A stretch of 25,596 nt of DNA from the IMG/VR virus record IMGVR_UViG_3300017743_000106, positions 1 through 25,596 of that record; one strand, 5' to 3'. This stretch comes from a virus. Below the pieces are notes generated by a model that worked only from the letters and a program-made list of their open reading frames with translations, made no database searches and was not told the origin of the DNA. This document shows positions 1-7,706 of the stretch, piece by piece (the stretch's first letter is position 1; each line of letters begins with the position of its first letter). Position numbers and translations under genes: made by a program.

Positions 1-86
1 ACTCTGTTATTAGCAGAAGAAGAGGGTGCTTGTAAGCTGAAAGACCCACCACCTGATGCTGCGTTTAGTTTAATCTTTGCTGTCAT
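1..86 (-). CDS. Tail fibre protein, N-terminal fragment (cut by window edge)
   Basis: The first 28 codons are visible and read MTAKIKLNAASG followed by GGSFSLQAPSSS. This Gly/Ser-rich opening is one I recall at the N-terminus of many tail fibre and structural proteins of marine phages; the rest lies outside the window. The ATG overlaps the stop of the upstream gene in an ATGA arrangement, so translation is probably coupled to it. Its position after the J-like and fibre genes fits another fibre or receptor-interaction protein. The receptor-binding part cannot be seen, and the call rests on a short peptide plus context. Confidence 0.7.
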   Translation of the reverse strand, partial: MTAKIKLNAASGGGSFSLQAPSSSANNR

Positions 87-409
87 GGTTTAGGATATTT
101 GTCTTTTGTAACTTTGATAGTAGCTTTCCAAGCATCTATACCATTATTATAGATGTCGTCTAACTGGTCAACAATAGAAGGATATTCTGCTCTTCTTTTA
201 GATTTGTAACTATCATTTTCTAAATCCCATGCTGTTTGTAATGCTGTTAGTCCAGTTGTACAATCACTTTCAGTTGGTTTTGAACCGCCATCATGCACTA
301 TTAAGTTTGCATAGATTTTATTTTTTGAATCAGACCACCCAAACCATGCACCTGTTCTAACAGTTACTAGATAATCTTCTATTTGATCTGGTCTGCCATC
401 TCTTCTCAT
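83..409 (-). CDS. Small fibre-associated protein, possible tail fibre chaperone
   Basis: A 108-aa soluble protein. The N-terminus is Arg-rich, and the C-terminal half contains RRAEYPSIVDQLDDIYNNG followed by DAWKATIKVTKDKYPKP. This block resembles small proteins I recall next to tail fibre genes in marine phages and the C-terminal part of phage fibre assembly chaperones. No signal peptide or membrane segment is visible. The start ATG overlaps the stop of the preceding fibre gene (TAATG) with AGGAG-like bases just upstream, and its own stop overlaps the next fibre ATG. Lying between two fibre genes suggests help in folding or attaching fibres. The function is inferred from context and a remembered family resemblance; no catalytic motif is present. 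Confidence 0.6.
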   Translation of the reverse strand: MRRDGRPDQIEDYLVTVRTGAWFGWSDSKNKIYANLIVHDGGSKPTESDCTTGLTALQTAWDLENDSYKSKRRAEYPSIVDQLDDIYNNGIDAWKATIKVTKDKYPKP

Positions 410-1074
410 TATGTATCTCCTAATTTAATAAAGGTAAAAGAGTTTTCGTTATAACCAGTATTGCCAAGATATAAAACGCTGCTTCTATTTGTATAAGCTT
501 CAAATTTTACTTTATGAGTAGATGTGTTTGTTACATCAAAAAGAAAATGAGCGATTGCATTGCTTATATTGTAATCTGCCGCAAAAGTAGCAAATCCATC
601 GGCAGCAAGAGCATAACTACTATTATCTGTAGTAACTTCTATCTGTAAGTTAGCATATCTATTATCTCCAGAATTTCTTTTAAAAGACATTATTGCAATA
701 ACTTGGTAAATCCCAGTTGAAGGAAAAGTAAAAATTCCACTTGATTCAGTCATACCTGAACCAATTTGGCCATGACTATTAGTATCTCCTCTTTCCCAGT
801 TTGCAGTAAATCCTGTTGTTCCATCTGTAGTTAAAGTTCCACCAGAATTTACTCTCCATTGATCTGCCATCGCTAATCCACCAGAACTTATGCCAGTTCC
901 AGAGATACCGCTGTTTGTAATAGATATTCTTTCAACACCACCAGTTGAAAACTTGATAGTGTCAGCAGAAGGGAATGTTATACCAGTATTACTATCCGTT
1001 CCAGTTACAGCAGGGGCAGATACGCTTCCATCAACCCCAGAAATACCAGTAGTGCCGTTAATGTTTAAAGCCAT
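409..1074 (-). CDS. Tail fibre protein with C1q-like jelly-roll C-terminus
   Basis: A 221-aa protein. Residues 1-60 are a Gly/Thr/Ser-rich beta-type region (MALNINGTTGISGVDGSV, then TGITFPSADTIKFSTGG) typical of the shafts of marine phage fibres. Residues about 90-221 alternate hydrophobic and polar strands: IFTFPSTGIYQVIAIMSF, NLQIEVTTDNSSYALAA, AHFLFDVTNTSTHKVKFEA. They end in FTFIKLGDT, a pattern like the C1q/TNF jelly-roll heads of phage fibres. The protein is likely trimeric and exposed at the tail tip, with the C-terminal head contacting the host surface. The start lies 2 nt after the stop of the preceding fibre gene. The fibre call is strong from composition and position; the C1q-like fold assignment is moderate. 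Confidence 0.75.
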   Translation of the reverse strand: MALNINGTTGISGVDGSVSAPAVTGTDSNTGITFPSADTIKFSTGGVERISITNSGISGTGISSGGLAMADQWRVNSGGTLTTDGTTGFTANWERGDTNSHGQIGSGMTESSGIFTFPSTGIYQVIAIMSFKRNSGDNRYANLQIEVTTDNSSYALAADGFATFAADYNISNAIAHFLFDVTNTSTHKVKFEAYTNRSSVLYLGNTGYNENSFTFIKLGDT

Positions 1075-1076
1075 AA

Positions 1077-1661
1077 TTAAAGAATAACAAGAATTGCACC
1101 AGATGGCACAGTAATAGTAACACCCGAGTTAATTGTAGGACTTACTGTGTGTGCGTTTTTTCCAGAAGTTAACGTATATGATGTCGTTACATTTGTGTCC
1201 GACTCGAAAAACACCTCATCGCCGCCCGCGCCAGTTGCTCCCGCCCCGCCACCTACAGCAGCGAAAGCCGAGCCGTTATAAATTTCTGCTGAACCTAAAG
1301 TACTGTTAAATCTTAGCTCGCCTGTTGCGGGACTCCCCGGACGTTGCGCCGTTGTACCAACTGGTATTTTCAACGCGCCTGTATAGTTATGAACAACAGA
1401 ACCAGTAAAAGTAGCGCCAGCTAGAGGGGCTAAACCAAAGTTTGTTGTACCTACCGGGCCAACAGTTACATATCCATTATTTGCTGCATTTCTTATCTTT
1501 AAATTTCCATCAGAAGTATCAACGTGCCATTGGTACGCATAGTTAGTTGTCAACGCACCAGAATTACTATTGTTTGAAGCAATCGCTTGCAAAACATTAT
1601 TCAAGTCGGCTCTCACAGCCGAGCCAGTTCCGTTATCAATTACAAAATCATGTTGGGCCAT
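1077..1661 (-). CDS. Tail fibre protein of marine-phage type
   Basis: A 194-aa fibre-like protein. The N-terminal 80 residues (FVIDNGTGSAVRADLNNVL, then YAYQWHVDTSDGNLKIRNAA) match a module I recall from fibres of cyanophages and other marine phages. This is followed by GATFTGSV and by QRPGSPATGELRFNSTLG, a common fibre shaft motif, then a Gly/Ala hinge near residue 135-147. The last 45 residues (VFFESDTNVTTSYTLTSGKN, then SGVTITVPSGAILVIL) form a beta module also frequent at the ends of such fibres. It follows the J homologue by 5 nt, as expected for a side fibre. The receptor is unknown. Confidence 0.8.
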   Translation of the reverse strand: MAQHDFVIDNGTGSAVRADLNNVLQAIASNNSNSGALTTNYAYQWHVDTSDGNLKIRNAANNGYVTVGPVGTTNFGLAPLAGATFTGSVVHNYTGALKIPVGTTAQRPGSPATGELRFNSTLGSAEIYNGSAFAAVGGGAGATGAGGDEVFFESDTNVTTSYTLTSGKNAHTVSPTINSGVTITVPSGAILVIL

Positions 1662-1666
1662 GGCGT

Positions 1667-4600
1667 TTAGGTTCCTTTACCAAATCCTACCGCTTGATAG
1701 TTGAAATTTCTATCTATACTAACATTTGATGAATTTTTAAAGTGTACTGTGAAGCCACTCGTAGAAATATTTGACAAAACGAAATAATCTCCAGAAGCCA
1801 TATTACTTGCTGTTATGCCTACGCTTGGCAAGCTGCTATTGTTGCCACCAAGTACAGAAGTTCCTGTAAAAAATGGAGAATCAAAAGTTACATTTTTTGC
1901 CGCTGCTCCTGATGCTATTTCTGTGTTGCTTTGCTCTGTTCTTCTTTGGAATGAAGCAGTATAACCCAACTGAGTTACTTTAATGTCTTGCGCTGGGTCG
2001 TTTGAATTTAAAACAGCACGAAATTGAAACCCCCTACCTTTAAAAGTACCATTAGCAAATTTTCTAAAATCTGTATAAGTTGGCGAGCCAGAGCCGGGAT
2101 TATCTGAAGTAGTTCGTACAAATAGTTCTGCGTTGACGTCTACGGCTTCTGTACCATCAAAGCTAGTCCAAGTATCAAGGTTTGCTGTCCTCGAATCAAA
2201 AAGATCAGAGGGGTAAAAACCTTCAGTTAAAAAATGTCGTTTTAAATCTAAGCTGAATACTGCGCCTAAGTCTAGAGTGTCTTTAAAATCATAAGTACCA
2301 TTGGAAACAATCCCTCCAAAATCATCTAAAGAACCTACTAGGTCAAAATCAGTTATTTGATCGAAATTACCTCCGCCAACAAGATTTAAGCTGTTTGTGA
2401 CCGCATCAAAAGCTACATTGTTTAACGTACCTTGATATTTTGGATTATCTAAATCTTCCCTGCGAGTTTGGCTAACCAAAACACCTTGAGTATCAGGTAA
2501 ATCAACAATTACTGAAGTCTCTCCAGCGCTGAAACGACCTCCATCATCTTGAAATTTTAATATATATTCTCCTTCAATTATTGGTACAACAGCAGAGGTA
2601 GTATTTCCAGCAAGCCCCGGTATAAGATCAACTGCATTGGTAAAAGTACCGCTACCATTGGTTAAAGTACTATGACGTACATAAACACGCCCACCATGAA
2701 TTACGTCAACATCTGTTGATAAATCCCAGTTAAGGCGAATATTTTTAGAATCGACAGGCTCAAAAGTTAAATTTTGTACATTACCCGGTACAGCAGTTTT
2801 TCCAACAGCATTAAAAGTTGTGTCGGCTGAAGTAGCACTAATTTCTAAAGCAGCATTATAACTGAAAACTTGTATTTCATAAGCACCGGCTTCAGTATTT
2901 AAAATTTCATAGTCAGGTCTTGAAACAGTTTGACTTGTATAGTTTCCATTACTAAAACGATAATTTACTTGATATTGCGTGACGCCAAGAATAGGCTGCC
3001 AGCTTATAATTAATTTTGCTACAGCTTGATTGTTAATTTCAACAATTTTTTCAGAAACTGTTAAAGCGTTGGGGGGTTCTGACGGTTGATTTAAAACAGA
3101 AACCGTACGATCAGGTAAAGATATATTTTCTTCAATAAAACTGTATTTTTCGTTAACGTAAGAAAGTGCGGTAATTGTGTAATTTATTCCATCATTTTCT
3201 TGAACATCTACTACCCTAAATTTTTGGGCTAAAACTGTTGTATCTTGTACAAGCCAAACTGTATTTACGTTTGGTGTCGTTGACAATGCACTTTCTAAAG
3301 TAATAACAGCACCAGAAACACCAGTAATATTTTTTGTTTCAACCGTACCATCAGGCATTATTACGCTCATTGTTGGGCTGTTGGTTGTTGGTAAATCTGT
3401 AGCTGAAGTGTCGTCTACTGTAATTTGTGTTGTAGTTGCGGCGTTTACCCTGCCTGATCTTCTAACGCCCGCCCTAACTGGGTCATTTATTTCTATTACG
3501 CTTCCGGGTCTAACAACAACCCCAGAATCTATTGAAGTATTGAAGTTCACAACTTCACTTTCATTATTTTCGCTAAAAAGTATTGCCCTCCCGAATCTGT
3601 TGGCCTGACCCCGAGAAGTACAAGCAAATGCCCTTACTTGTTTTACAACGGTTCCTATTTTATTTATTAATGAGCTATCTTCAACCACTTCATAATCAAT
3701 GTCCTGTGAATCCATGTTGTAATAAGCCACAGAAACAACGCTATGTCTTGTTTTTAAGCTACTGCCAGAATACTTAAACCCTTCCTCGTCTACATTTGCC
3801 AAGCTAAAAAGGTAACTTGCATCAGTTGGTTTATCTTGAGTTATGGTAATCGTACCAGCCGACCAAATCGGCATACAGCGCATAACCCCGGCCAGTTCAT
3901 TGATAAGATCGAAAGCCTCATTAGAGTTCTGAATATTTACGTTGCATGAAAACCTTGCTTCTTGTCCTGATCTACCATTATTGACCAAAGTATTTGAAAA
4001 TTTTGAAGCCTCTACGAAAGAAAATAAATCTAAATTACCATCAACAATATGATCGCCAAAACCATAACGTGTGTTTGTGATTAGGTCCAATAATATAAGA
4101 GCCGGGCAACTTGTCCATTGTGCAGCACCCATAGTGCCGTTAAAAATATAGTTTGCGGGGTAAACTACTCTTCCAGTAGCAAGATCAACAGTTGGCGTTC
4201 CAGAGCCGCCAGCACCAGCACCCGGAATCCTTACCTTAATTCCTCTCAATCTAAATTTTCGTCTTGGTATTGAACTAAACTGCTGAGAATCTAGTCTCAA
4301 TGAAAGATATGCAGAGTTTGCATAAACTTGTTTGTCGTCTATTATTTCAGCAAAACTTGTCCATTGAAAAGCGTTTATTAAACTTGAACTTGTTGAATCT
4401 GCCGTAACTCGGACAACTCTTATGTCAACAGGAAAACTACCAGTTAAATTAATTCTGTATTCTTTTTGGTAAGCGTCTGCCGTACGTCCTGTGATGGTAT
4501 CTGAAATAATGTCTGAAAATCCACCGCTGTTGTATTGAACTTGTATCTTCAAATCAACCGATGAACCCAGCAAATCGCCTTTGTCTGTTGCTTCTTGTAT

Positions 4601-5062
4601 TTGAGGAAAAGTAATAATTATCTTGGCTGCGTCAACGTCACTATTTGTTAATGATCTTGTTACTGGACTAGCGGCGGTAACACTTACTCCAACCGCTGTT
4701 ATTGATTCACTAGATTCAATACCACTTATCGCTGCTTGATTTGATGTACCAAAACGTGCGTCAAAACCTACATCTTGAAAATTAAAATCAGTTGTAGCTG
4801 GACTAGTTGAATTAGCAGTCGATTTTAATATTGGGGTATCGTTTAAAAATATATCTTTTTTAAAAGCGTTGTTATATGCAGCGGTTCCCTTTGTAAGACC
4901 CTCTTTGGAAGCACTAGCAGAACCCTCTATTTCGCCTTCAGAAACTAGGTCTAGCAAAGTAGCAAACTGCTTGCTGTGTAGCGTGTCTGGAGTTCTTGTT
5001 GGTTGTGGTGGCGTTGGTGGCGGCGGTGGCCCTCCAGCGCCTCTAATAGTTTTTTTTGTCAT
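1667..5062 (-). CDS. Tail tip host-specificity protein (lambda J-like)
   Basis: At 1131 aa this is near the length of lambda J. The N-terminus has a Pro-rich stretch followed by DTLHSKQFATLLDLVSEGE and IEG, then FLNDTPI, the hallmark opening of J-type central tip proteins. The middle (about 350-560) has the conserved hub segment with NEAFDLINELAGVMRCMPIW and ITQDKPTD. Residues about 690-880 look like two fibronectin type III repeats (AKLIISWQPILGVTQYQVNY and NIRLNWDLSTDVDVIHGGRV). The C-terminal 250 residues are beta-rich and probably strain-specific. The family forms the central tip that contacts the receptor and starts DNA ejection. The start ATG overlaps the I stop by 4 nt (ATGA). Family identification is secure; the receptor cannot be read. 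Confidence 0.95.
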   Translation of the reverse strand: MTKKTIRGAGGPPPPPTPPQPTRTPDTLHSKQFATLLDLVSEGEIEGSASASKEGLTKGTAAYNNAFKKDIFLNDTPILKSTANSTSPATTDFNFQDVGFDARFGTSNQAAISGIESSESITAVGVSVTAASPVTRSLTNSDVDAAKIIITFPQIQEATDKGDLLGSSVDLKIQVQYNSGGFSDIISDTITGRTADAYQKEYRINLTGSFPVDIRVVRVTADSTSSSLINAFQWTSFAEIIDDKQVYANSAYLSLRLDSQQFSSIPRRKFRLRGIKVRIPGAGAGGSGTPTVDLATGRVVYPANYIFNGTMGAAQWTSCPALILLDLITNTRYGFGDHIVDGNLDLFSFVEASKFSNTLVNNGRSGQEARFSCNVNIQNSNEAFDLINELAGVMRCMPIWSAGTITITQDKPTDASYLFSLANVDEEGFKYSGSSLKTRHSVVSVAYYNMDSQDIDYEVVEDSSLINKIGTVVKQVRAFACTSRGQANRFGRAILFSENNESEVVNFNTSIDSGVVVRPGSVIEINDPVRAGVRRSGRVNAATTTQITVDDTSATDLPTTNSPTMSVIMPDGTVETKNITGVSGAVITLESALSTTPNVNTVWLVQDTTVLAQKFRVVDVQENDGINYTITALSYVNEKYSFIEENISLPDRTVSVLNQPSEPPNALTVSEKIVEINNQAVAKLIISWQPILGVTQYQVNYRFSNGNYTSQTVSRPDYEILNTEAGAYEIQVFSYNAALEISATSADTTFNAVGKTAVPGNVQNLTFEPVDSKNIRLNWDLSTDVDVIHGGRVYVRHSTLTNGSGTFTNAVDLIPGLAGNTTSAVVPIIEGEYILKFQDDGGRFSAGETSVIVDLPDTQGVLVSQTRREDLDNPKYQGTLNNVAFDAVTNSLNLVGGGNFDQITDFDLVGSLDDFGGIVSNGTYDFKDTLDLGAVFSLDLKRHFLTEGFYPSDLFDSRTANLDTWTSFDGTEAVDVNAELFVRTTSDNPGSGSPTYTDFRKFANGTFKGRGFQFRAVLNSNDPAQDIKVTQLGYTASFQRRTEQSNTEIASGAAAKNVTFDSPFFTGTSVLGGNNSSLPSVGITASNMASGDYFVLSNISTSGFTVHFKNSSNVSIDRNFNYQAVGFGKGT

Positions 5063-5679
5063 GCTGAAACTTGGTGTGTATCAACACCCGCAGAAATTAT
5101 AACTGAACCAGTAAAAATTTCCCCATATACCAATGGCACAGGAGTACCAGCCCTGCTAGTATTTTGCGTTCCACTAAACCCAAAAGAAATTCTAGGGTCA
5201 TTAGGCGATGAAAATTCTGGCATTTTTGGCTTAGGAAATAACATATCTGAAACACCACCAAGAACCATTGCAGCACCAACAGCACTTGTTAAAGTACCAA
5301 TACCGGTTAATATTCCACCCTTAACAGCAGCCGCGCCGCCTAAACCATAAGTACCAAACATACCAGCCCCGGGAAAAAGGAACGAGGCTCCAATTAACGC
5401 CGCACCAGTTAAAATTCTTCCCATGTTTCCACCTGCACCAGTAACAATAGGAACAATATGAACAGTTGATTTTCCAATAGGGTCATTTATTTGTGTCTCG
5501 TCTATTTGGTCTTGATTAATTAAAACTTTATAGGTGTTATCGGCCATGTGTTTTTCAAGCTCTGGAAAGTTAGTTACTAGAAATCTCATTGTTTGGCCTA
5601 CGCTGTTAACGTGCGCTTCTAGTTCTTCGTGACCTAAAAATTCTTTTAAAGGCCCATAAAATTTAATTTTCTTCAACAT
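5059..5679 (-). CDS. Tail assembly protein (lambda I-like)
   Basis: A 206-aa protein with the two-part look of the lambda tail assembly protein I family. Residues 1-80 read like a small beta-grasp domain (LKKIKFYGPLKEFLG, FLVTNFPELEKHMADNTYKV, VHIVPIVTGAGG). Residues about 84-150 are a long Gly/Ala-rich hydrophobic segment that could span or disturb a membrane. The C-terminal tail contains MPEFSSPNDPRISFGFSG and TPVPLVYGE, a motif common in tail-tip proteins. It sits between K and J as in lambda. The start overlaps the end of the K gene by 17 nt. Lambda I acts in tip assembly and is thought to be missing from, or minor in, the mature tail; the same role is inferred. Confidence 0.88.
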   Translation of the reverse strand: MLKKIKFYGPLKEFLGHEELEAHVNSVGQTMRFLVTNFPELEKHMADNTYKVLINQDQIDETQINDPIGKSTVHIVPIVTGAGGNMGRILTGAALIGASFLFPGAGMFGTYGLGGAAAVKGGILTGIGTLTSAVGAAMVLGGVSDMLFPKPKMPEFSSPNDPRISFGFSGTQNTSRAGTPVPLVYGEIFTGSVIISAGVDTHQVSA

Positions 5680-6370
5680 AACGTAGCCTTTTACCAGTAC
5701 ATTTTAGCAGCCATTCTGAATATGGCTCTCTTGAACTCAGCCTATCGGCCAAATGATGTAAAACTTCTCCTCCTAAAAAGATTGCAACATGATTTAATCC
5801 GGGGTGCAATATCGACATAAATAATAGATCTCCTTTTTGTAATTTTTCATCAAATCTGAGTTCTCGAAAACCTGTACGCCAAGCGCAACTTTCAAACATG
5901 GGATTTTCCAAAAATTTTTCTGGTGTAATTGGTCTTTGCCAATCTCTGAGTTCTATATTTTTTTCTTCTTTGTACCAATCCCTCACGAGACTCCAACAAT
6001 CTGTAACGCCCCAACACCAAGGCCGACCAACTAGAGGGGCTTTATATCCACTCGGTTCACAATAACCCCATAACTCAGTTTTTGGATTCACAATATGCCA
6101 TGGAATCCCACTATCTTCACAACTAATCTTATCTGCTTCGCTGGGGGCTGGGGGGGTACTTGGGTGTGAATGCACTATCGCAACGATTTCTCCCGCGTTG
6201 TCGGCCTTTACATAATCAACCGGGTCTAAAATAAAACATTGTTGCTGCGTCATTGATAAATTACCACAGGGAAAATATGTTTTTTTTCCTTTTTTTATAA
6301 TCAACAAACCTACACTTTCTTTTGGGTCTTGCTCTTTTGCGTGTTCTAATGCCGCAACTTTCCAATCCAT
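5663..6370 (-). CDS. Tail tip peptidase (lambda K-like: JAMM plus NlpC/P60)
   Basis: A 235-aa protein with the two-domain layout of lambda K. Residues 1-105 carry an Mpn/JAMM metalloprotease signature: a Glu in ESVGLLI, then IVAIVHSHPS and an Asp in PSEADKIS, giving HxH, Ser and Asp zinc-site residues. Residues about 115-235 form an NlpC/P60 domain: catalytic Cys in WCWGVTDCWSLVRDWY, His in PGLNHVAIFLGG, and the following LHHLADRLSS with the usual third residue. The family is thought to cut peptidoglycan or process tail-tip proteins so DNA can cross the cell wall. The key residues of both domains look intact. The start overlaps the L stop (TAATG), consistent with coupled synthesis of tip proteins. 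Confidence 0.93.
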   Translation of the reverse strand: MDWKVAALEHAKEQDPKESVGLLIIKKGKKTYFPCGNLSMTQQQCFILDPVDYVKADNAGEIVAIVHSHPSTPPAPSEADKISCEDSGIPWHIVNPKTELWGYCEPSGYKAPLVGRPWCWGVTDCWSLVRDWYKEEKNIELRDWQRPITPEKFLENPMFESCAWRTGFRELRFDEKLQKGDLLFMSILHPGLNHVAIFLGGEVLHHLADRLSSREPYSEWLLKCTGKRLRYVEEN

Positions 6371-7362
6371 TATCCAGTAACCAAACCGATTGAAGGAAAC
6401 TCAGCCCGGGTACATTGTCTTTTCGGCGCTCTAACACCAGCCATATCACTTGGTGCAGCCAATTCAAAACTTACAACCTCTCTATTTTCTGCTGCTTTTC
6501 TGTCTATTTGAAATATTTCTCTTGCGTATTCCGCTGTTGGGTCAGGCGTTCCAAGTGGGTTCAACTGTTGTGTCGTTGTTGTTGTTGTCTGTTGTGTTGT
6601 GGTATTTGGATTATTCATTGTGATCGTATTACCCATTCCATTACCATGAACGGTGCAATAATATCTCAAATCGCTTGGTGCTGATGGGTAAGCTGGCTGA
6701 TAAGTTACCGTTGCTCCTGAGTTTCCAGCGGTTCCAGAAACAGTTGTTGTTTGCGCCCCGCCAGCATCAGATTTAATGGCTAAAGGGTGGCCGCTGTTTG
6801 AACTATGTGATTGATCGAAAATGTAAGTAGAACCGCGTTTCATTGTCAATACTGGGTTATTACTGCCGTTGATTGCAAAAATATTGGAGCCACTCACATT
6901 AACCACCGTTACCGTATAAGTAACTGTTTCTGCGTCCGCTGGGTCAGCAATAGTTTCTGTGGTTGTGGTTGTAGTAACTGTAGGTTCAAAGTTGATAGCG
7001 TCCAAAAATTTTGCCTGTGTTCTAATTCTTGTAAAAGTCGCGCCAGTTAAATCATTGCCAACAGTTGTACCATTCACATTCAAAAGTATTGCTGTGATTG
7101 TTCCCAAAGCGTTACTAACTGTAAATGTAGGGCGTGGAATCTGACCGCGTTTGTATGCAAATCCTTCTGCTTCAACTGGAAATCTTAAATACTCATTACC
7201 AGCCCAGACAATTTTTCCATTCGCGTTAAGACTCGAACCGGCGTGAAATCTATAAGTCGTAGCTGAACCATGTAGCGTTGCATCAGTTGTTATTGTAAAA
7301 AGTTCAATCACAGCACTAGGATTGACGTTCTGTAAATCGCTAATAATACCTGCGGTACTCAA
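6370..7362 (-). CDS. Minor tail protein L homologue with inserted cupredoxin-like domain
   Basis: The 330-aa protein aligns by eye with lambda L in two pieces. Residues 1-127 have VNPSAVIELFTI, LRFPVEAEGFAY, GQIPRPTFTVSN and KFLDAINF; residues 268-318 have NPLGTPDPTAEYAREIFQID and RKAAENREVVSFELAAP. Between them is a 140-residue insertion with Thr-rich linkers on both sides. Its core (about 148-250) resembles a plastocyanin-like domain: TVVNVSGSNIFAI, LTMKRGSTYIFDQS, SGHPLAI (His192) and YYCTVHGNGMG (Cys236, His239, Met243), the residue set of a type-1 copper site. The C-terminus ends soon after a single Cys (KRQCTRAEFPSIG), so the four-Cys region of lambda L is absent. The start is TTG, supported by GGAGGT 9 nt upstream and a TTGA overlap with M. 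Copper binding is inferred. Confidence 0.88.
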   Translation of the reverse strand: MSTAGIISDLQNVNPSAVIELFTITTDATLHGSATTYRFHAGSSLNANGKIVWAGNEYLRFPVEAEGFAYKRGQIPRPTFTVSNALGTITAILLNVNGTTVGNDLTGATFTRIRTQAKFLDAINFEPTVTTTTTTETIADPADAETVTYTVTVVNVSGSNIFAINGSNNPVLTMKRGSTYIFDQSHSSNSGHPLAIKSDAGGAQTTTVSGTAGNSGATVTYQPAYPSAPSDLRYYCTVHGNGMGNTITMNNPNTTTQQTTTTTTQQLNPLGTPDPTAEYAREIFQIDRKAAENREVVSFELAAPSDMAGVRAPKRQCTRAEFPSIGLVTG

Positions 7363-7706
7363 GGCTCAAACACCTCCCGAAATGTGGTATTTATTCTAGC
7401 TCTGTTTTTATAAGGAATAGTTTTTGTCCAACTATCACAAACAAATTTTTGACTTGATGACTCGCCCGGTGCTGTGAAATCAAAACTAGCGTTATCGGTT
7501 GCCCTTGCGTCTAAAAAAGTTTCTATTGTGTCTGAATCTGTCTCGCTGACTTCAAAAGTAAGTGTATAAATTTTTGGGTTTTTATGTTGCGCTAGACCAA
7601 ATGTAATTCTATGCTCATATCCGTCAGCAAACTCAATAACTTTTTTTACCGGGGAACTACGTTTTACAACGCCGTATTGCGGATTGATCGAGGGAAAAGT
7701 AGCCAT
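7359..7706 (-). CDS. Minor tail protein M-like tail tip protein
   Basis: A 115-aa protein matching lambda minor tail protein M in length and pattern: FPSINPQYGVVKRSSPVKKV, IEFADGYEHRITFGL near the N-terminus, a central YTLTFEVSETDSDTIETFLD, and a C-terminal segment with FVCDSWTKTIPYKNRA and TTFREVFEP. The family forms a ring of the tail tip that links the end of the tail tube to the L/J hub. The gene lies between the tape measure and L genes as in lambda. It overlaps the tape-measure stop by 1 nt (TAATG) and the L start by 4 nt. Nothing is odd about it. Confidence 0.9.
   Translation of the reverse strand: MATFPSINPQYGVVKRSSPVKKVIEFADGYEHRITFGLAQHKNPKIYTLTFEVSETDSDTIETFLDARATDNASFDFTAPGESSSQKFVCDSWTKTIPYKNRARINTTFREVFEP

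Noticed and set aside
3381-3608. Plus-strand reading frames inside the J-like gene, and similar ones inside most late genes
   Set aside because: They lie wholly within confident minus-strand genes, have low-complexity or unconvincing translations, and lack ribosome sites.
6261-6467. Alternative minus-strand frame across the L/K junction as a lost Cys-rich end of L
   Set aside because: Translation there contains no CxxC-type set and does not resemble L; the TAATG junction looks natural, so no frameshift was assumed.
6540-6610. GTT/TTG-rich repetitive tract as a microsatellite or CRISPR-like repeat
   Set aside because: It encodes the Thr/Gln-rich linker of the L insertion in frame; there are no spacers.
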